Source of the DNA: Desulfurococcales archaeon
GTDB taxonomy: Archaea; Thermoproteota; Thermoprotei_A; Sulfolobales; AG1
DNA: 64,000 bases
Direction of reading: 5' to 3'
NCBI GenBank assembly: GCA_009903825.1
Contig: WYEN01000104.1
Location: 52,688-116,687, forward strand
The notes under the pieces are model-generated. The model made no database searches. It was not told the DNA's origin and worked only from the letters and a program-made list of their open reading frames with translations. Shown piece by piece: positions 7,767 through 16,784 of the stretch. Position 1 is the first letter of the stretch, and the number at the start of each line of letters is the position of its first letter. Position numbers and translations under genes: made by a program.

Positions 7767-8807
7767 ATGAAAAGAGAAGATCTTGTTGTTAGATATAGTG
7801 TATACATAGAGTATAAAGGAAGAATAGTCATAGATCCTTTTATAGCTCAGATTCTTGAGAAGATTCGAGAGAAGAGATCTCTATATAAAACAGCTCAGAA
7901 CCTTGGGATCCCATATTCAAAAATTTGGGACATAATTGATCGTGTAGAGAGATTGACTGGTGAGAAACTAGTTGAAAGGTATAAAGGAGGAAGAGGTGGA
8001 GGAGCATCTCTCACATCTTTTGGAGAAGAGCTTCTGAAAATATATAATGATGCTAAAAGTCTTCTCGAGAGAAAACTAGGATCTTTATATATGAGCGGTG
8101 GAGCTGTGACAAGACCCGAGCTTATTATAGCTCACAGCGACGATCTTCTGATCAATATTTTAATAAATAATGTTAGAAATAAAAATGTTAAGATCCAAAG
8201 TCTCTGTCTAGGTTCTGGTCTCTCTTTGGCAATGTTATCTATAGGTGAGGTGGATGTGGCGTGTATTCATCTATATGATCCTGTGGCTGATAGTTATAAC
8301 GATAGTTATCTGGATAGATTCTGGTTGAAAGATAGAGTTGAGAAAATCATCAGCTACTGGAGAGAACAAGTTTTAGCTTTCAAAGATCAGTCGTTAATAA
8401 AAACAGATCTTGATGAGATCTTTAGAAAAATTTTTGATGGAGAATTGAGAATTGGCATTAGAAACAGAGGATCCGGAACAAGAATATTATTTGAATATCT
8501 TCTCAGAAGATATTCAAAGATTTTAAATAAAGATCTTAATAAAGTAAAAGGTTTAGAAAGCGAGTATAATACTCATCTAGAGACTGCTGTAGCAATAAAT
8601 GAGAGAAAGATTGATCTGGCTCTTATGCCTAGATATGCTGCTGAGAAAAACAGGTTGTATTATAAATCTGTAGCATGGGAAAGATATGAATGTTTTATGA
8701 GAAAAGAGATTTTCAATAGTGATGTCGCCGCCAAATTTATTAGTGAGATTAGAGATGAAAAGATTAGAGAGATAATAAAGGATCTGCCTGGCTACAAGAT
8801 AGAATAA
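7767..8807 (+). CDS. ModE-like winged-helix regulator fused to a substrate-binding domain
   Basis: 346 aa. Residues about 20-95 form a ModE/LysR-type winged helix: LEKIREKRSLYKTAQNLGIP, SKIWDIIDRVERLTGEKLVE, GGRGGGASLTSFGEELL. Residues about 110-340 resemble a periplasmic-binding-protein fold of the PBP-like family: LIIAHSDDLL, GSGLSLAMLSIGEVDVACIHL, RIGIRNRGSGTRILFEYLL. Lying divergent to tupABC, it is probably the oxyanion-responsive regulator of that operon, sensing ligand with a TupA/ModA-like domain instead of the MopI domains of enterobacterial ModE. Confidence 0.83.
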   Translation: MKREDLVVRYSVYIEYKGRIVIDPFIAQILEKIREKRSLYKTAQNLGIPYSKIWDIIDRVERLTGEKLVERYKGGRGGGASLTSFGEELLKIYNDAKSLLERKLGSLYMSGGAVTRPELIIAHSDDLLINILINNVRNKNVKIQSLCLGSGLSLAMLSIGEVDVACIHLYDPVADSYNDSYLDRFWLKDRVEKIISYWREQVLAFKDQSLIKTDLDEIFRKIFDGELRIGIRNRGSGTRILFEYLLRRYSKILNKDLNKVKGLESEYNTHLETAVAINERKIDLALMPRYAAEKNRLYYKSVAWERYECFMRKEIFNSDVAAKFISEIRDEKIREIIKDLPGYKIE

Positions 8808-8808
8808 C

Positions 8809-9789
8809 TCATAAGATCCTGAATCTATTCTTCTTAGGATATTCTCCTAAGACAAGTGCTCCAGCACCTATCAAAACTATCTCGTCTCCAAAATCTGTCA
8901 TCTCAAGAATAGGTTTTCTATTGATCAGATATTTATTGATTCTATTATTTATCTCGCTAAGGATCCATCTATTGTTTAATATTATAGATCCTCCGAATAT
9001 AACTATCTCAGGATCATATGCATTGATCACAGATGCAGTGCCAGCTGCATGTATCTCGTTACACTCTTCAACTACTTTCTTAGCTAATATATCATTTTTA
9101 TAATAAGCCTCATAAACATCTTTAGCTGTCAGCTCTCTAGAAAAGATCTTTTCTTTTAATATTGTGTCTTTATACGTTTTCTCATCAGATCTATACAGGA
9201 TCTCTGTGAAACGAGGTATTCCAGATCCGCTGCACATCCCCTCCCAATGTCCTATTCCACCACATCCACATTTAACTCCCAAAGATCTGTCTATAACTAG
9301 ATGACCTATCTCATGAGCATTACCATCTTTACCTATAAGAGGTTCTCCATCTATTATGACGCCTCCCCCTATTCCTGTGCTCAAAGTTATATAAACAAGA
9401 TTCTCGAAACCTCTGCCTTTTCCATATAAATATTCTCCTATTACTGCAGCCACACAATCATTTGCTAAATAAACAGGTTTCTCTTTCGCTATTTTTCTCA
9501 TTATTCTCCTCAGATCGATATTTTTAGCCTTTATATTAGGAGGATTAAGAATTGCTTTCTTAAGATCCATAGGTCCTATACTTCCTATTCCTATGCCAAC
9601 CAGATCTTTAAAAAGATCTTTTGATAAAAGTTCTACTCCTTCTAAAATATTTTTCTCAAACTCCTCAAAGTTATCTCCTCTGGTCTCTATCTTTATCTTC
9701 TCAATAATCTCTCCTGAGGAGCCTATGAATCCTATTCTGATCCATGTCGCTCCAATATCAAATGCTAATGCCAGGCTATCAGATTTCAA
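8809..9789 (-). CDS. ROK-family sugar kinase (glucokinase/hexokinase)
   Basis: 326 aa. The N-terminal phosphate loop is LALAFDIGATWIRIGFI. The sugar/ATP region is YITLSTGIGGGVIIDG, and the ROK Zn-binding motif appears as HEIGHLVIDRSLGVKCGCGGIGHWEG. Such crenarchaeal ROK proteins are broad-specificity ATP-dependent hexokinases that feed the modified Embden-Meyerhof pathway. The gene converges with the regulator at 8807 (1-nt gap). Substrate is not determinable here. Confidence 0.85.
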   Translation of the reverse strand: MKSDSLALAFDIGATWIRIGFIGSSGEIIEKIKIETRGDNFEEFEKNILEGVELLSKDLFKDLVGIGIGSIGPMDLKKAILNPPNIKAKNIDLRRIMRKIAKEKPVYLANDCVAAVIGEYLYGKGRGFENLVYITLSTGIGGGVIIDGEPLIGKDGNAHEIGHLVIDRSLGVKCGCGGIGHWEGMCSGSGIPRFTEILYRSDEKTYKDTILKEKIFSRELTAKDVYEAYYKNDILAKKVVEECNEIHAAGTASVINAYDPEIVIFGGSIILNNRWILSEINNRINKYLINRKPILEMTDFGDEIVLIGAGALVLGEYPKKNRFRIL

Positions 9790-9808
9790 AGGTCATCACG
9801 TTATTACT

Positions 9809-11284
9809 TCATGCTAATAGGTCTATAGTCATTACTCCACTCATCTTTTCTCTTAAGTTAAATGAGATTATACGTCTGTATCCGCTGAGATCTATCTTGT
9901 TCAAACCTTTTCTAATCTCTATCTTATCCTCTGAATATAGCTGAGGTGGAAGACCAAGATCATACTCATATATAATCATCTCAGAGTTTTTATCAGAGTA
10001 TATCGTAAGAATCTTCTCTTTATATCCGTAGAGAGGTATTCCGCCGAAGGTTCTTCCACTGACATCCTCCAGAGATATCCTTGCGCTATAAGGAGGATTC
10101 TCTCCTAATATTATGTCTTCATTTATAATAGTTATTCCTCTAACCCCGCTATCAATTAATGAAGCATCTCTCCCGCCTAAATTTGCTGTTGTTGAGTATC
10201 CGAGAAGTATTTTGTCTCCTATTCTCTCCATAGAAGTTATTCTGGCACCGAAAACGCCTACTATCCTGGCCATAGGAGGAGTTATATATAGAAGAACTGT
10301 AGGTGAGGTTATATAATTCAATCTCTTGCTGAGAAGAATAAGCTCTTGAGAACCTAAATGAAATGCCGCCTCAACATATGAGTTGTAAGATATTAGAAAA
10401 CCTCCTCCAACACTTAATACAGTGGTTCTTCTAGGACTAAGACCTGAAGTTCCTAAATCAAATAATCTTACAAATGATATCTCCTCAAGCTCTGGCTCAA
10501 CAGGATTTCCTATAAAGACGCCGCTTCTTGTGAATGCAAAGTATCTTCCATAGCCTTGTGTTGCAACACCCATTGAATAGTTTCTTGCGCCTCCTTTATC
10601 AATAGATATTTTAGAAAGATCTTTGATCTGATAGTAAGACCATTTTCTAGTATAAAGATCTATACATTGAAAGCCTTCTATAGCATCTATCGTTGATATA
10701 TCAAAACATACATAATCTAGATAATAAGATCCTTTCAAAGCAGGTTTATCACTTAATCTATTCATAGAGCCTCTCTTAGGATCCAAAATATAAACCCCCA
10801 GATTCTCATGTCCATCAGCTCTTGCTATAAAAAGCTGATCTGATGCAGGATCATATATTATCTCTGAGACTTCCCCAGCCCATTTTTCAACGTCTCCAAT
10901 ACCTTCTTTCCATAATAATCTAATAGATCTCTCCCTCAGATCATATTCATGAACATGACTAAACTTGTTATTAAATAATATTCTGCTGCCACCTTCTTCT
11001 CTGCCAGCATATATAGCAGGCGCGTGAACCCATCCTCCGAAATATATCTTGTCATCAACAGTCTCAACAGCATTATACGTGTCACCGCCTGAGACAGGTT
11101 TTGTGCCTACATATTCAAATCTATATATCTGATGATCTTCATCATATATGAAATGGCTCTCAGCCTCAAAAGCTAGAGTAAAGTATAAAGTATCTTTATA
11201 ATATCTCAGACCGAAGACGCCTCCCGAACCCCATTCTGGACCGATCCTTGGTGAGAAAGTCTTCGGTATTTTGCTCAGATCCAT
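9809..11284 (-). CDS. DUF2139-type archaeal protein, probable beta-propeller
   Basis: 491 aa, rich in beta strands and aromatic residues, without signal peptide or membrane helices. The N-terminus FSPRIGPEWGSGGVFGLRYY, then SGGDTYNAVETVDDKIYFGGWVHAP, agrees with what I recall of the archaeal DUF2139 family. Repeating strands such as IYFGG, LFIARAD and YFAFTRSGVFIGN suggest propeller blades. Function is unknown. It lies in the same direction as the ROK kinase 19 nt downstream, so co-transcription and a sugar-related role are possible but unproven. Confidence 0.6.
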   Translation of the reverse strand: MDLSKIPKTFSPRIGPEWGSGGVFGLRYYKDTLYFTLAFEAESHFIYDEDHQIYRFEYVGTKPVSGGDTYNAVETVDDKIYFGGWVHAPAIYAGREEGGSRILFNNKFSHVHEYDLRERSIRLLWKEGIGDVEKWAGEVSEIIYDPASDQLFIARADGHENLGVYILDPKRGSMNRLSDKPALKGSYYLDYVCFDISTIDAIEGFQCIDLYTRKWSYYQIKDLSKISIDKGGARNYSMGVATQGYGRYFAFTRSGVFIGNPVEPELEEISFVRLFDLGTSGLSPRRTTVLSVGGGFLISYNSYVEAAFHLGSQELILLSKRLNYITSPTVLLYITPPMARIVGVFGARITSMERIGDKILLGYSTTANLGGRDASLIDSGVRGITIINEDIILGENPPYSARISLEDVSGRTFGGIPLYGYKEKILTIYSDKNSEMIIYEYDLGLPPQLYSEDKIEIRKGLNKIDLSGYRRIISFNLREKMSGVMTIDLLA

Positions 11285-11370
11285 TTAATCACCAACTATA
11301 CATTTATAGGCTATTAAATATATTGTTTTTTATCTGATAATTATTTTAAGAGATAGAGAGGTATATACAT

Positions 11371-13323
11371 TTGAGAAATCTCTCTAGAATATCATTATAT
11401 ATAATGATATTATTGATCGTGGCAGGAGGATCATCACAGATCTTTACATATGATTCTCTCATCCTTTCTTCAAAATCTTATACCAGTCAGCCCTCTTGTT
11501 TAACTTATTCTATTTATATACCTGCCGTCTCTGAGAGAGGAGGCGGTGAGATGGTTAAGATAAATATATTATCTGTGGCTAATGAGAAGAATCTTAGTAT
11601 AATAGGTGTTGAAGAAATTGGTTTAGACACGTTGATATCATTATTAGTAGCATATATAACAGCTGAGAGAACTGTTAATCCAGATCTTAACAACTACGGC
11701 ATATATATGATCTTTCCATCTCAGACAAGATCTGTGAGAGGTCCTTCTGCAGGTCTAATGTTTTTCTATATATTCTCTAACATAGGAAAAGAGATTTACG
11801 AGAACATATCTGGGACAGGAGCATTAAATTTAGATGGCGTCGTAGAAAGCATAGGAGGCGTCTATGAGAAGATCTCTGCAGCAAAAAGTCTTGGAGTTAT
11901 AAAAATTTTTTATGTGCCTTCTTCAAATTATTTAGCAGAGGATCTTTATAAAACTTCTTGGAGAGATATTAAGCTGATACCTGTCTCATCGATAGAGGGA
12001 TTCTCAGGATATCACGATCATATTTATACCAATTATTCTGATAAAAATCTTTATCAAGATCCTGTTATGAAAGAAAATATTCATATGATCCAAAAGATCT
12101 ATGAGGAACATATACGTAATGAGTTTATAAAAGGTCTTGAGACAGCTCAACTATATAACATAACATTAGCCAGAGACATCTATTACATGTATGATCTATA
12201 TAAATCTATGCCTAAAGACGATGAGCTTTTTCTTGCGAGAACAAATATTCTTTATCTAAACTCTATAAATCTTTACAGCTATATTCTTGCCTACTTATAT
12301 AGCTATAACAAGGATCTTTATAACAAATTATCTAATCAGATGATTAGTTATATCAGAGAAAGCCTTAGAAAAATTGAGCAGAACATTAATAAAATAGACA
12401 TCTCTATCCTAAGATCCAAAGATCTTATGAATATATATCTTTTATATCTGACAAGAGTTTATGATCTAATAAAGATTTATAGAGATAACAGAGACTTCTC
12501 AGATATCTATGATTATAATGATCTTTCCAGAGCATATGTGAGAAGCATCTCATTAGATCTATGGAATGATCTTTTGAATCTATATTTAGAGAGATATGTC
12601 TCATATAGATATAATATGACTGAAGAATCTTCATACATAGAAGATTATAAAAAGAAGATAGATCTAATGTTTACATTTCTAAATATATCACATAGAGAAG
12701 GCTATGAATATTATAACTTATTGAGAAGATATCTTATAATAAATGGCTCAGAAGAAAAAATAAAGTTTTTAAAAGTTGTCTCAGAAATCATGTATTTAAA
12801 AGATCTTTTCTACAACTATTCTTACACTCTAAGATATTCTTCTCTTATAAACGTATATACTTCTTCAGGAGTCTCAGGTCTTAAAAAACTTTATTACGAT
12901 CTAGATTATATAGATCCTTTGACTAAATATTTTGAAAAATATTATGATATAGATCCGATATCTTATGAGTTTAATGTTGCAATAAAATTTTTTATAGAGA
13001 GAAGTCTTGAAGAGAATCTGACTATAACACTTCTAAGACTATGGACAGGCTTAGATGTTGAGATGTTATCAAATAATTTTATTTTAAACTATTTGTATGA
13101 TAATATCTCGATACCACTGGTTAATATAAAGAGAATGGCTGAGATACCTAATGAATGTGTCATGAGCTCAGGTAGCATAGGTGTCACAAGGTTATTGGAA
13201 AGCTCTCTTCCTGAGACATATCATTATGTTAAGATGATCGTTTCTATGATGATCATATCAATCTCAATACTTATAATAATTGTCTTCAGCATTAGAACAT
13301 ATCATTTCTTAAGAAAATCATAG
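11371..13323 (+). CDS. Membrane-anchored Lon-like (S16) protease without ATPase domain
   Basis: 650 aa. An N-terminal hydrophobic segment (residues about 8-22) is followed by a Lon proteolytic domain. RGPSAGLMF gives catalytic Ser126 and GGVYEKISAAK gives Lys167, the Ser-Lys dyad. About 420 residues of Asn/Tyr/Asp-rich helical sequence follow, then a C-terminal membrane helix (about 618-640, MIVSMMIISISILIIIVFSI) and a short basic tail. With no AAA+ module, it should act ATP-independently outside the membrane. The TTG start follows GAGAGG. The last 22 nt overlap the convergent UDG gene. Confidence 0.8.
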   Translation: MRNLSRISLYIMILLIVAGGSSQIFTYDSLILSSKSYTSQPSCLTYSIYIPAVSERGGGEMVKINILSVANEKNLSIIGVEEIGLDTLISLLVAYITAERTVNPDLNNYGIYMIFPSQTRSVRGPSAGLMFFYIFSNIGKEIYENISGTGALNLDGVVESIGGVYEKISAAKSLGVIKIFYVPSSNYLAEDLYKTSWRDIKLIPVSSIEGFSGYHDHIYTNYSDKNLYQDPVMKENIHMIQKIYEEHIRNEFIKGLETAQLYNITLARDIYYMYDLYKSMPKDDELFLARTNILYLNSINLYSYILAYLYSYNKDLYNKLSNQMISYIRESLRKIEQNINKIDISILRSKDLMNIYLLYLTRVYDLIKIYRDNRDFSDIYDYNDLSRAYVRSISLDLWNDLLNLYLERYVSYRYNMTEESSYIEDYKKKIDLMFTFLNISHREGYEYYNLLRRYLIINGSEEKIKFLKVVSEIMYLKDLFYNYSYTLRYSSLINVYTSSGVSGLKKLYYDLDYIDPLTKYFEKYYDIDPISYEFNVAIKFFIERSLEENLTITLLRLWTGLDVEMLSNNFILNYLYDNISIPLVNIKRMAEIPNECVMSSGSIGVTRLLESSLPETYHYVKMIVSMMIISISILIIIVFSIRTYHFLRKS

Positions 13324-13949
13324 AGAGATAACGGTTTTCTCTGGATCTTCTTTTCATTTTCTAACAACGACTTTGCCAACAAAAGATCTTTTCTTAAAAT
13401 ATCTTCATCTACACTACCTCTTATAACAGCTGATGGATGAAAAGACGGTATCACACTAATTTTCATGCCATATAGATTAGTTTCATAGATCCTGCCTCTG
13501 TTTCTAGAGATGCTGTCCCATTGAAGACCTGCCTCTCTAAAGATCCATTCTCCTGCGACGTTTCCTAAAGCAATTATTATTTTAGGCTTTATATAAATGA
13601 TCTGTCTCCTAAGATACGGCGAACAAGCATCGATCTCATCTTTATTAGGTTTTCTATTCCCAGGAGGTCTACATTTAACCACGTTGGTTATATAAATCTT
13701 TTCTTCATCAAAACCTATCTCTCTCAAGATCTTTCTCAACAATGTTCCCGCAGCTCCTACAAAAGGTCTTCCACTAAGATCCTCATTAGCCCCAGGAGCC
13801 TCGCCTATTATCATTATATCAGCATTAACAGATCCTTCTCCCGGTACAGCATTAGTCCTATTCTGATGAAGAGGACATCTACGACATTTTTTAATCTCTT
13901 CTATAAGATCTCTCCACTCATCTTTCTCAGAAACATTTTCAGTTGACAT
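13302..13949 (-). CDS. udg: Family 4 uracil-DNA glycosylase (Fe-S)
   Basis: 215 aa. CRRCPLH and the later KCRPPGNRKPNKDEIDAC supply the four Cys ligands of the [4Fe-4S] cluster. GEAPGANEDLSGRPFVGAAG is motif A/water-activating region and VIPSFHPSA is the C-terminal HPS-type motif. It removes uracil arising from cytosine deamination, important at high temperature. Its 3' end overlaps the convergent protease gene by 22 nt. Confidence 0.93.
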   Translation of the reverse strand: MSTENVSEKDEWRDLIEEIKKCRRCPLHQNRTNAVPGEGSVNADIMIIGEAPGANEDLSGRPFVGAAGTLLRKILREIGFDEEKIYITNVVKCRPPGNRKPNKDEIDACSPYLRRQIIYIKPKIIIALGNVAGEWIFREAGLQWDSISRNRGRIYETNLYGMKISVIPSFHPSAVIRGSVDEDILRKDLLLAKSLLENEKKIQRKPLSLYDFLKK

Positions 13950-14065
13950 ATATACTCTAAAGCATATTTAACTAGAGATTTAATAAAAACTCACCGATTA
14001 AATCTATAAGATCAGTATTAAATAATCTTCAGTTTTAAGATCTTGACACCCGAGACCCAGAGATT

Positions 14066-14100
14066 CGAAACCCCGCCCTCAAGGGCGGGGAGGGGTCATA
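14066..14100 (+). mobile_element. Second solo IS200/IS605-type end hairpin
   Basis: CCCCGCCCT (14071-14079), loop CA, AGGGCGGGG (14082-14090), then AGGGGTCA. A perfect 9-bp stem with a 2-nt loop and a GAGGGGTCA tail, of the same design as the element at 1270-1309. No transposase or TnpB gene is nearby. It lies in the 253-nt gap 13950-14202, which holds no gene that I can see. Alternatively it could be a terminator-like hairpin, but there is no U tract. Confidence 0.55.
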
Positions 14101-14202
14101 GTCAGCTAATAAACAATAATGTATCATGTGGTTTTATAAAGATCTTTTTATCATATCCTCAACTTAATAACTGGGAGAACATTAATATTTAATGGTGATT
14201 AA

Positions 14203-14640
14203 TTGTCTCAACAACCTACTAAATCGAAAGATCTGAAGATAATAGCGAGACCAGTGATCACTATAGATCAACTTAAGAACAATAGTAAAGCGTTAAGACT
14301 GTTACACCTGATCTATGTTTTAAACAAGATCTCTGAGAAGAATCTTTTGATAGTACTTAAAGAATTAAAAGAGCTGGGGCTGGACCTAGGCTATGAGCTT
14401 GTGTCTGTGGTTGGAAATGTCGTCTCAAAAGATTTAAAAGAAGATCTTACGGCACTACTTTATCTAGGTCTTTTAGAGACTAGACAACAGAATAGAATAT
14501 TGTCACTCACAAGTCTGGGTAAAGAGTTTCTAGAGAAAAATCTTGATAAAGAGTTTCTAGAGAAAGTTAAAAGCAAGATCGAAGAGATCAAACCTAAGAT
14601 CTCTATACTACTTGCTGAGAGCGAGATGAAAAGAAGATAA
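14203..14640 (+). CDS. Small winged-helix-like protein of unknown function
   Basis: 145 aa, helical and Leu/Lys-rich. LLHLIYVLNKISEKNLLIVL, LTALLYLGLLETR and ILSLTSLGKEFLEK resemble a winged-helix DNA-binding fold (a helix pair, then a wing ending LTxLGxxxL). GKEFLEK and DKEFLEK form a short internal repeat. TTG start. TATA-like TTTATAAAG lies about 70 nt upstream. Possibly an archaeal transcription factor; I do not recognise a named family. Confidence 0.6.
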   Translation: MSQQPTKSKDLKIIARPVITIDQLKNNSKALRLLHLIYVLNKISEKNLLIVLKELKELGLDLGYELVSVVGNVVSKDLKEDLTALLYLGLLETRQQNRILSLTSLGKEFLEKNLDKEFLEKVKSKIEEIKPKISILLAESEMKRR

Positions 14641-14646
14641 GAGAGA

Positions 14647-15528
14647 TCATATCCAAAAGATCTTATCAATCAAATCATAAGCCTCTTCTAAAGATCTTTT
14701 AATCAAGGGATCCTCTCTCAGGACGTGTATGGCCAGATGTATAAGCCTCCTCTCTAGATAAAGATCTAGTTCATCACAATAAGAGCTTTTTTTCAATGTG
14801 TTCCACAAACTTCCTCTCGCCTGATCCAGTCCATCTCTCTCTATATCATTTAAATCGAATCCTCTCGATATATATACATCGTTATCAACAATTTTTCTAG
14901 GGATCTTGTTTATATAAAGATCTTTTTCATAGTTAATGTTTTTAAGACTTACATAGTTATACCCATGGGACTCTGTGTTAAAGAGATATAGTGAAGAGGC
15001 TGCTCTATGAAGATCTAAGGCCTTCTTCCTCTCGTATTTTATCAGCAGATTAATATATCTTTTTAACACATCTGTTTTCGAGACTATCACGAGGCTCTCT
15101 ATCATAGTATTTGATAGCATTGGAGAAACTATATCATAAAGTTGAGACTCAGCTATTCTCAAAAGATCTTTTAACATTCCTTTATCTATAAAAGGCATGT
15201 CGTTAGGCACCACAATTACATAGTCAGATCTAGACTCTCTTAATGTTGTGTAGAGACCTCCTAAAGGCCCGTAATTTTTCAACAGATCTTCTAATAACAA
15301 AATTTTTTCTGAATATTCTCTCAGATATTTTTTATATAAATTCTTCTGAGATGAATCTCTCACAGAGATCATTATGTTTTTATAATCACATATATTACTT
15401 AGTTTATTCAAGACATGTATGATCATAGGCGCTCCATCGATCATGTATAATGCTTTATCAGATACTTTCTGAGTGTTGTCTCTGAATCTTCTGCTTAAAC
15501 CGCCGCTCAGGATGATACATGAGATCAT
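14647..15528 (-). CDS. mobA: MobA-like molybdenum cofactor guanylyltransferase
   Basis: 293 aa. The nucleotide-binding start is IILSGGLSRRFRDN...KVSDKALYMIDGAPMI, and VVPNDMPFI is the metal/nucleotide-binding DMPF motif of MobA. Residues 1 to about 195 form the nucleotidyltransferase domain. The last 100 residues are helical and unassigned, longer than bacterial MobA. With the tungstate transporter about 9 kb away, it suits synthesis of guanylated W/Mo-pterin. A CoA- or sugar-directed NTP transferase cannot be excluded. Confidence 0.7.
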   Translation of the reverse strand: MISCIILSGGLSRRFRDNTQKVSDKALYMIDGAPMIIHVLNKLSNICDYKNIMISVRDSSQKNLYKKYLREYSEKILLLEDLLKNYGPLGGLYTTLRESRSDYVIVVPNDMPFIDKGMLKDLLRIAESQLYDIVSPMLSNTMIESLVIVSKTDVLKRYINLLIKYERKKALDLHRAASSLYLFNTESHGYNYVSLKNINYEKDLYINKIPRKIVDNDVYISRGFDLNDIERDGLDQARGSLWNTLKKSSYCDELDLYLERRLIHLAIHVLREDPLIKRSLEEAYDLIDKIFWI

Positions 15529-15635
15529 AATGATCCTTCCTTTTTCATCTCATGATTTGTGGAATAAAATGATCAAATTAATCTCCTATTTAAAATTTAT
15601 TAGTTTTAAACTTTTATAATTATAGGCAGTTTTAT

Positions 15636-16784
15636 ATGTCTCAGCCGGTTGTGTTAGGCATAGGCTATTCTGGTTTTCAGCCATCAACATCTCATTACAA
15701 TATTAGAGAGATGATTTATGAGGCAGCTGCAAAAGCTTATGAAGACGCCGGTGGCATAGATCCTGGTTCTGATGTAGATGCTTTTGTATCATGTCAAGAA
15801 GATTTTTGGGAGGGTATATCAATAAACGATGAGTTTGTCCCAGATCAGCTGGGCGCCGTCTTAAAGCCTGTTTACACAATATCTGGAGACAGCCTTCAGT
15901 GTGTGTTAAGTGCCTACTCAATGATAAGATCTGGAGCTTTTGATATTGTAGTTGTAGAGTCTCATGGAAAACCTAGTGAGATACTTACTATGAGAGACAT
16001 AATATTGATGTCTTACGACCCCATATATATAAGACCTTTGAATCCTGAGAATGTTTTTGTCTTTAACGCGCTTGAGGCGAAGGCTTTCATGGAGTATAAT
16101 AAGATTGATAGAGAGGCTCTGGGAAGATATGTTATATCAAGTCTTAGAAAAGGTCTTAGAGGCAGAAGAAATCCTTATGCATCAATTAAAAATGTTGAGG
16201 CTTATCTTGAGGAGGAGTATGTTGTAGAGCCTTTGACAAAACTAGATTTCGCTCCTTATTCTGATGCGGCCGTCGTTGTTGTGATCGCATCTGAAGATGT
16301 TGCTAAAAAATTCTCTGATGAATATATAAAGATCTCTGGTGTATGGAGCGTCTCTGGAACGTCTTCTATAGTATATGATGATCTTAGGGAAGATACTATG
16401 ACAAAAATTGCTGCTAGAAAAGTTTTTGATATGACAGGCATAAAAGATCCTGTGAGAGAGATCGGAGTGTTTGAGATTGATGAGAGAATTAGCCACGTGC
16501 CTCTAATGGTGATCAAGGCTTTGAGATTATCAGAGGATGTCAATAGAGATTTAATGATGGGGAGATTTGATGAAGAAGGAGACTTGCCTGTGAATCCTTT
16601 TGGAGGAGCGCTTAGCGAAGGGAATGTTCTAGAGGCTCACGGCCTCGCGAGACTTGTTAATGCCTATGAGATCTTGAAAGGATCATTAGGATCCAGGAGA
16701 TATTCTGATGTAGAAAAAATATTGATTCATAGCCGCAGATGGCCTAGCTCAAGAACTACTACGTTGGCCATATTGTCCAGGTGA
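15636..16784 (+). CDS. Thiolase-fold protein lacking catalytic Cys/His (subunit 1)
   Basis: 382 aa. The overall pattern of an SCP-x-type thiolase is clear: YEDAGGIDPGSDVDAFVSC, VLSAYSMIRSGAFDIVVVES, LDFAPYSDAAVVVVIASEDVA and GDLPVNPFGGALSEGNVLEA. The usual nucleophile site aligns with Ser rather than Cys (ISGDSLQC region). The GHP motif is GNV, and the C-terminal active Cys is absent. It overlaps the next thiolase-like gene by 4 nt and is followed by two DUF35 genes. It probably forms a hetero-complex; retro-aldolase or non-canonical acyl chemistry (as in Ltp2-ChsH2) is an inference. Confidence 0.83.
   Translation: MSQPVVLGIGYSGFQPSTSHYNIREMIYEAAAKAYEDAGGIDPGSDVDAFVSCQEDFWEGISINDEFVPDQLGAVLKPVYTISGDSLQCVLSAYSMIRSGAFDIVVVESHGKPSEILTMRDIILMSYDPIYIRPLNPENVFVFNALEAKAFMEYNKIDREALGRYVISSLRKGLRGRRNPYASIKNVEAYLEEEYVVEPLTKLDFAPYSDAAVVVVIASEDVAKKFSDEYIKISGVWSVSGTSSIVYDDLREDTMTKIAARKVFDMTGIKDPVREIGVFEIDERISHVPLMVIKALRLSEDVNRDLMMGRFDEEGDLPVNPFGGALSEGNVLEAHGLARLVNAYEILKGSLGSRRYSDVEKILIHSRRWPSSRTTTLAILSR

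Noticed and set aside
8921..9103. Plus-strand 60-aa ORF inside the ROK kinase, and similar small antisense ORFs throughout
   Set aside because: They lie wholly within well-supported genes on the other strand and have no homology-like motifs.
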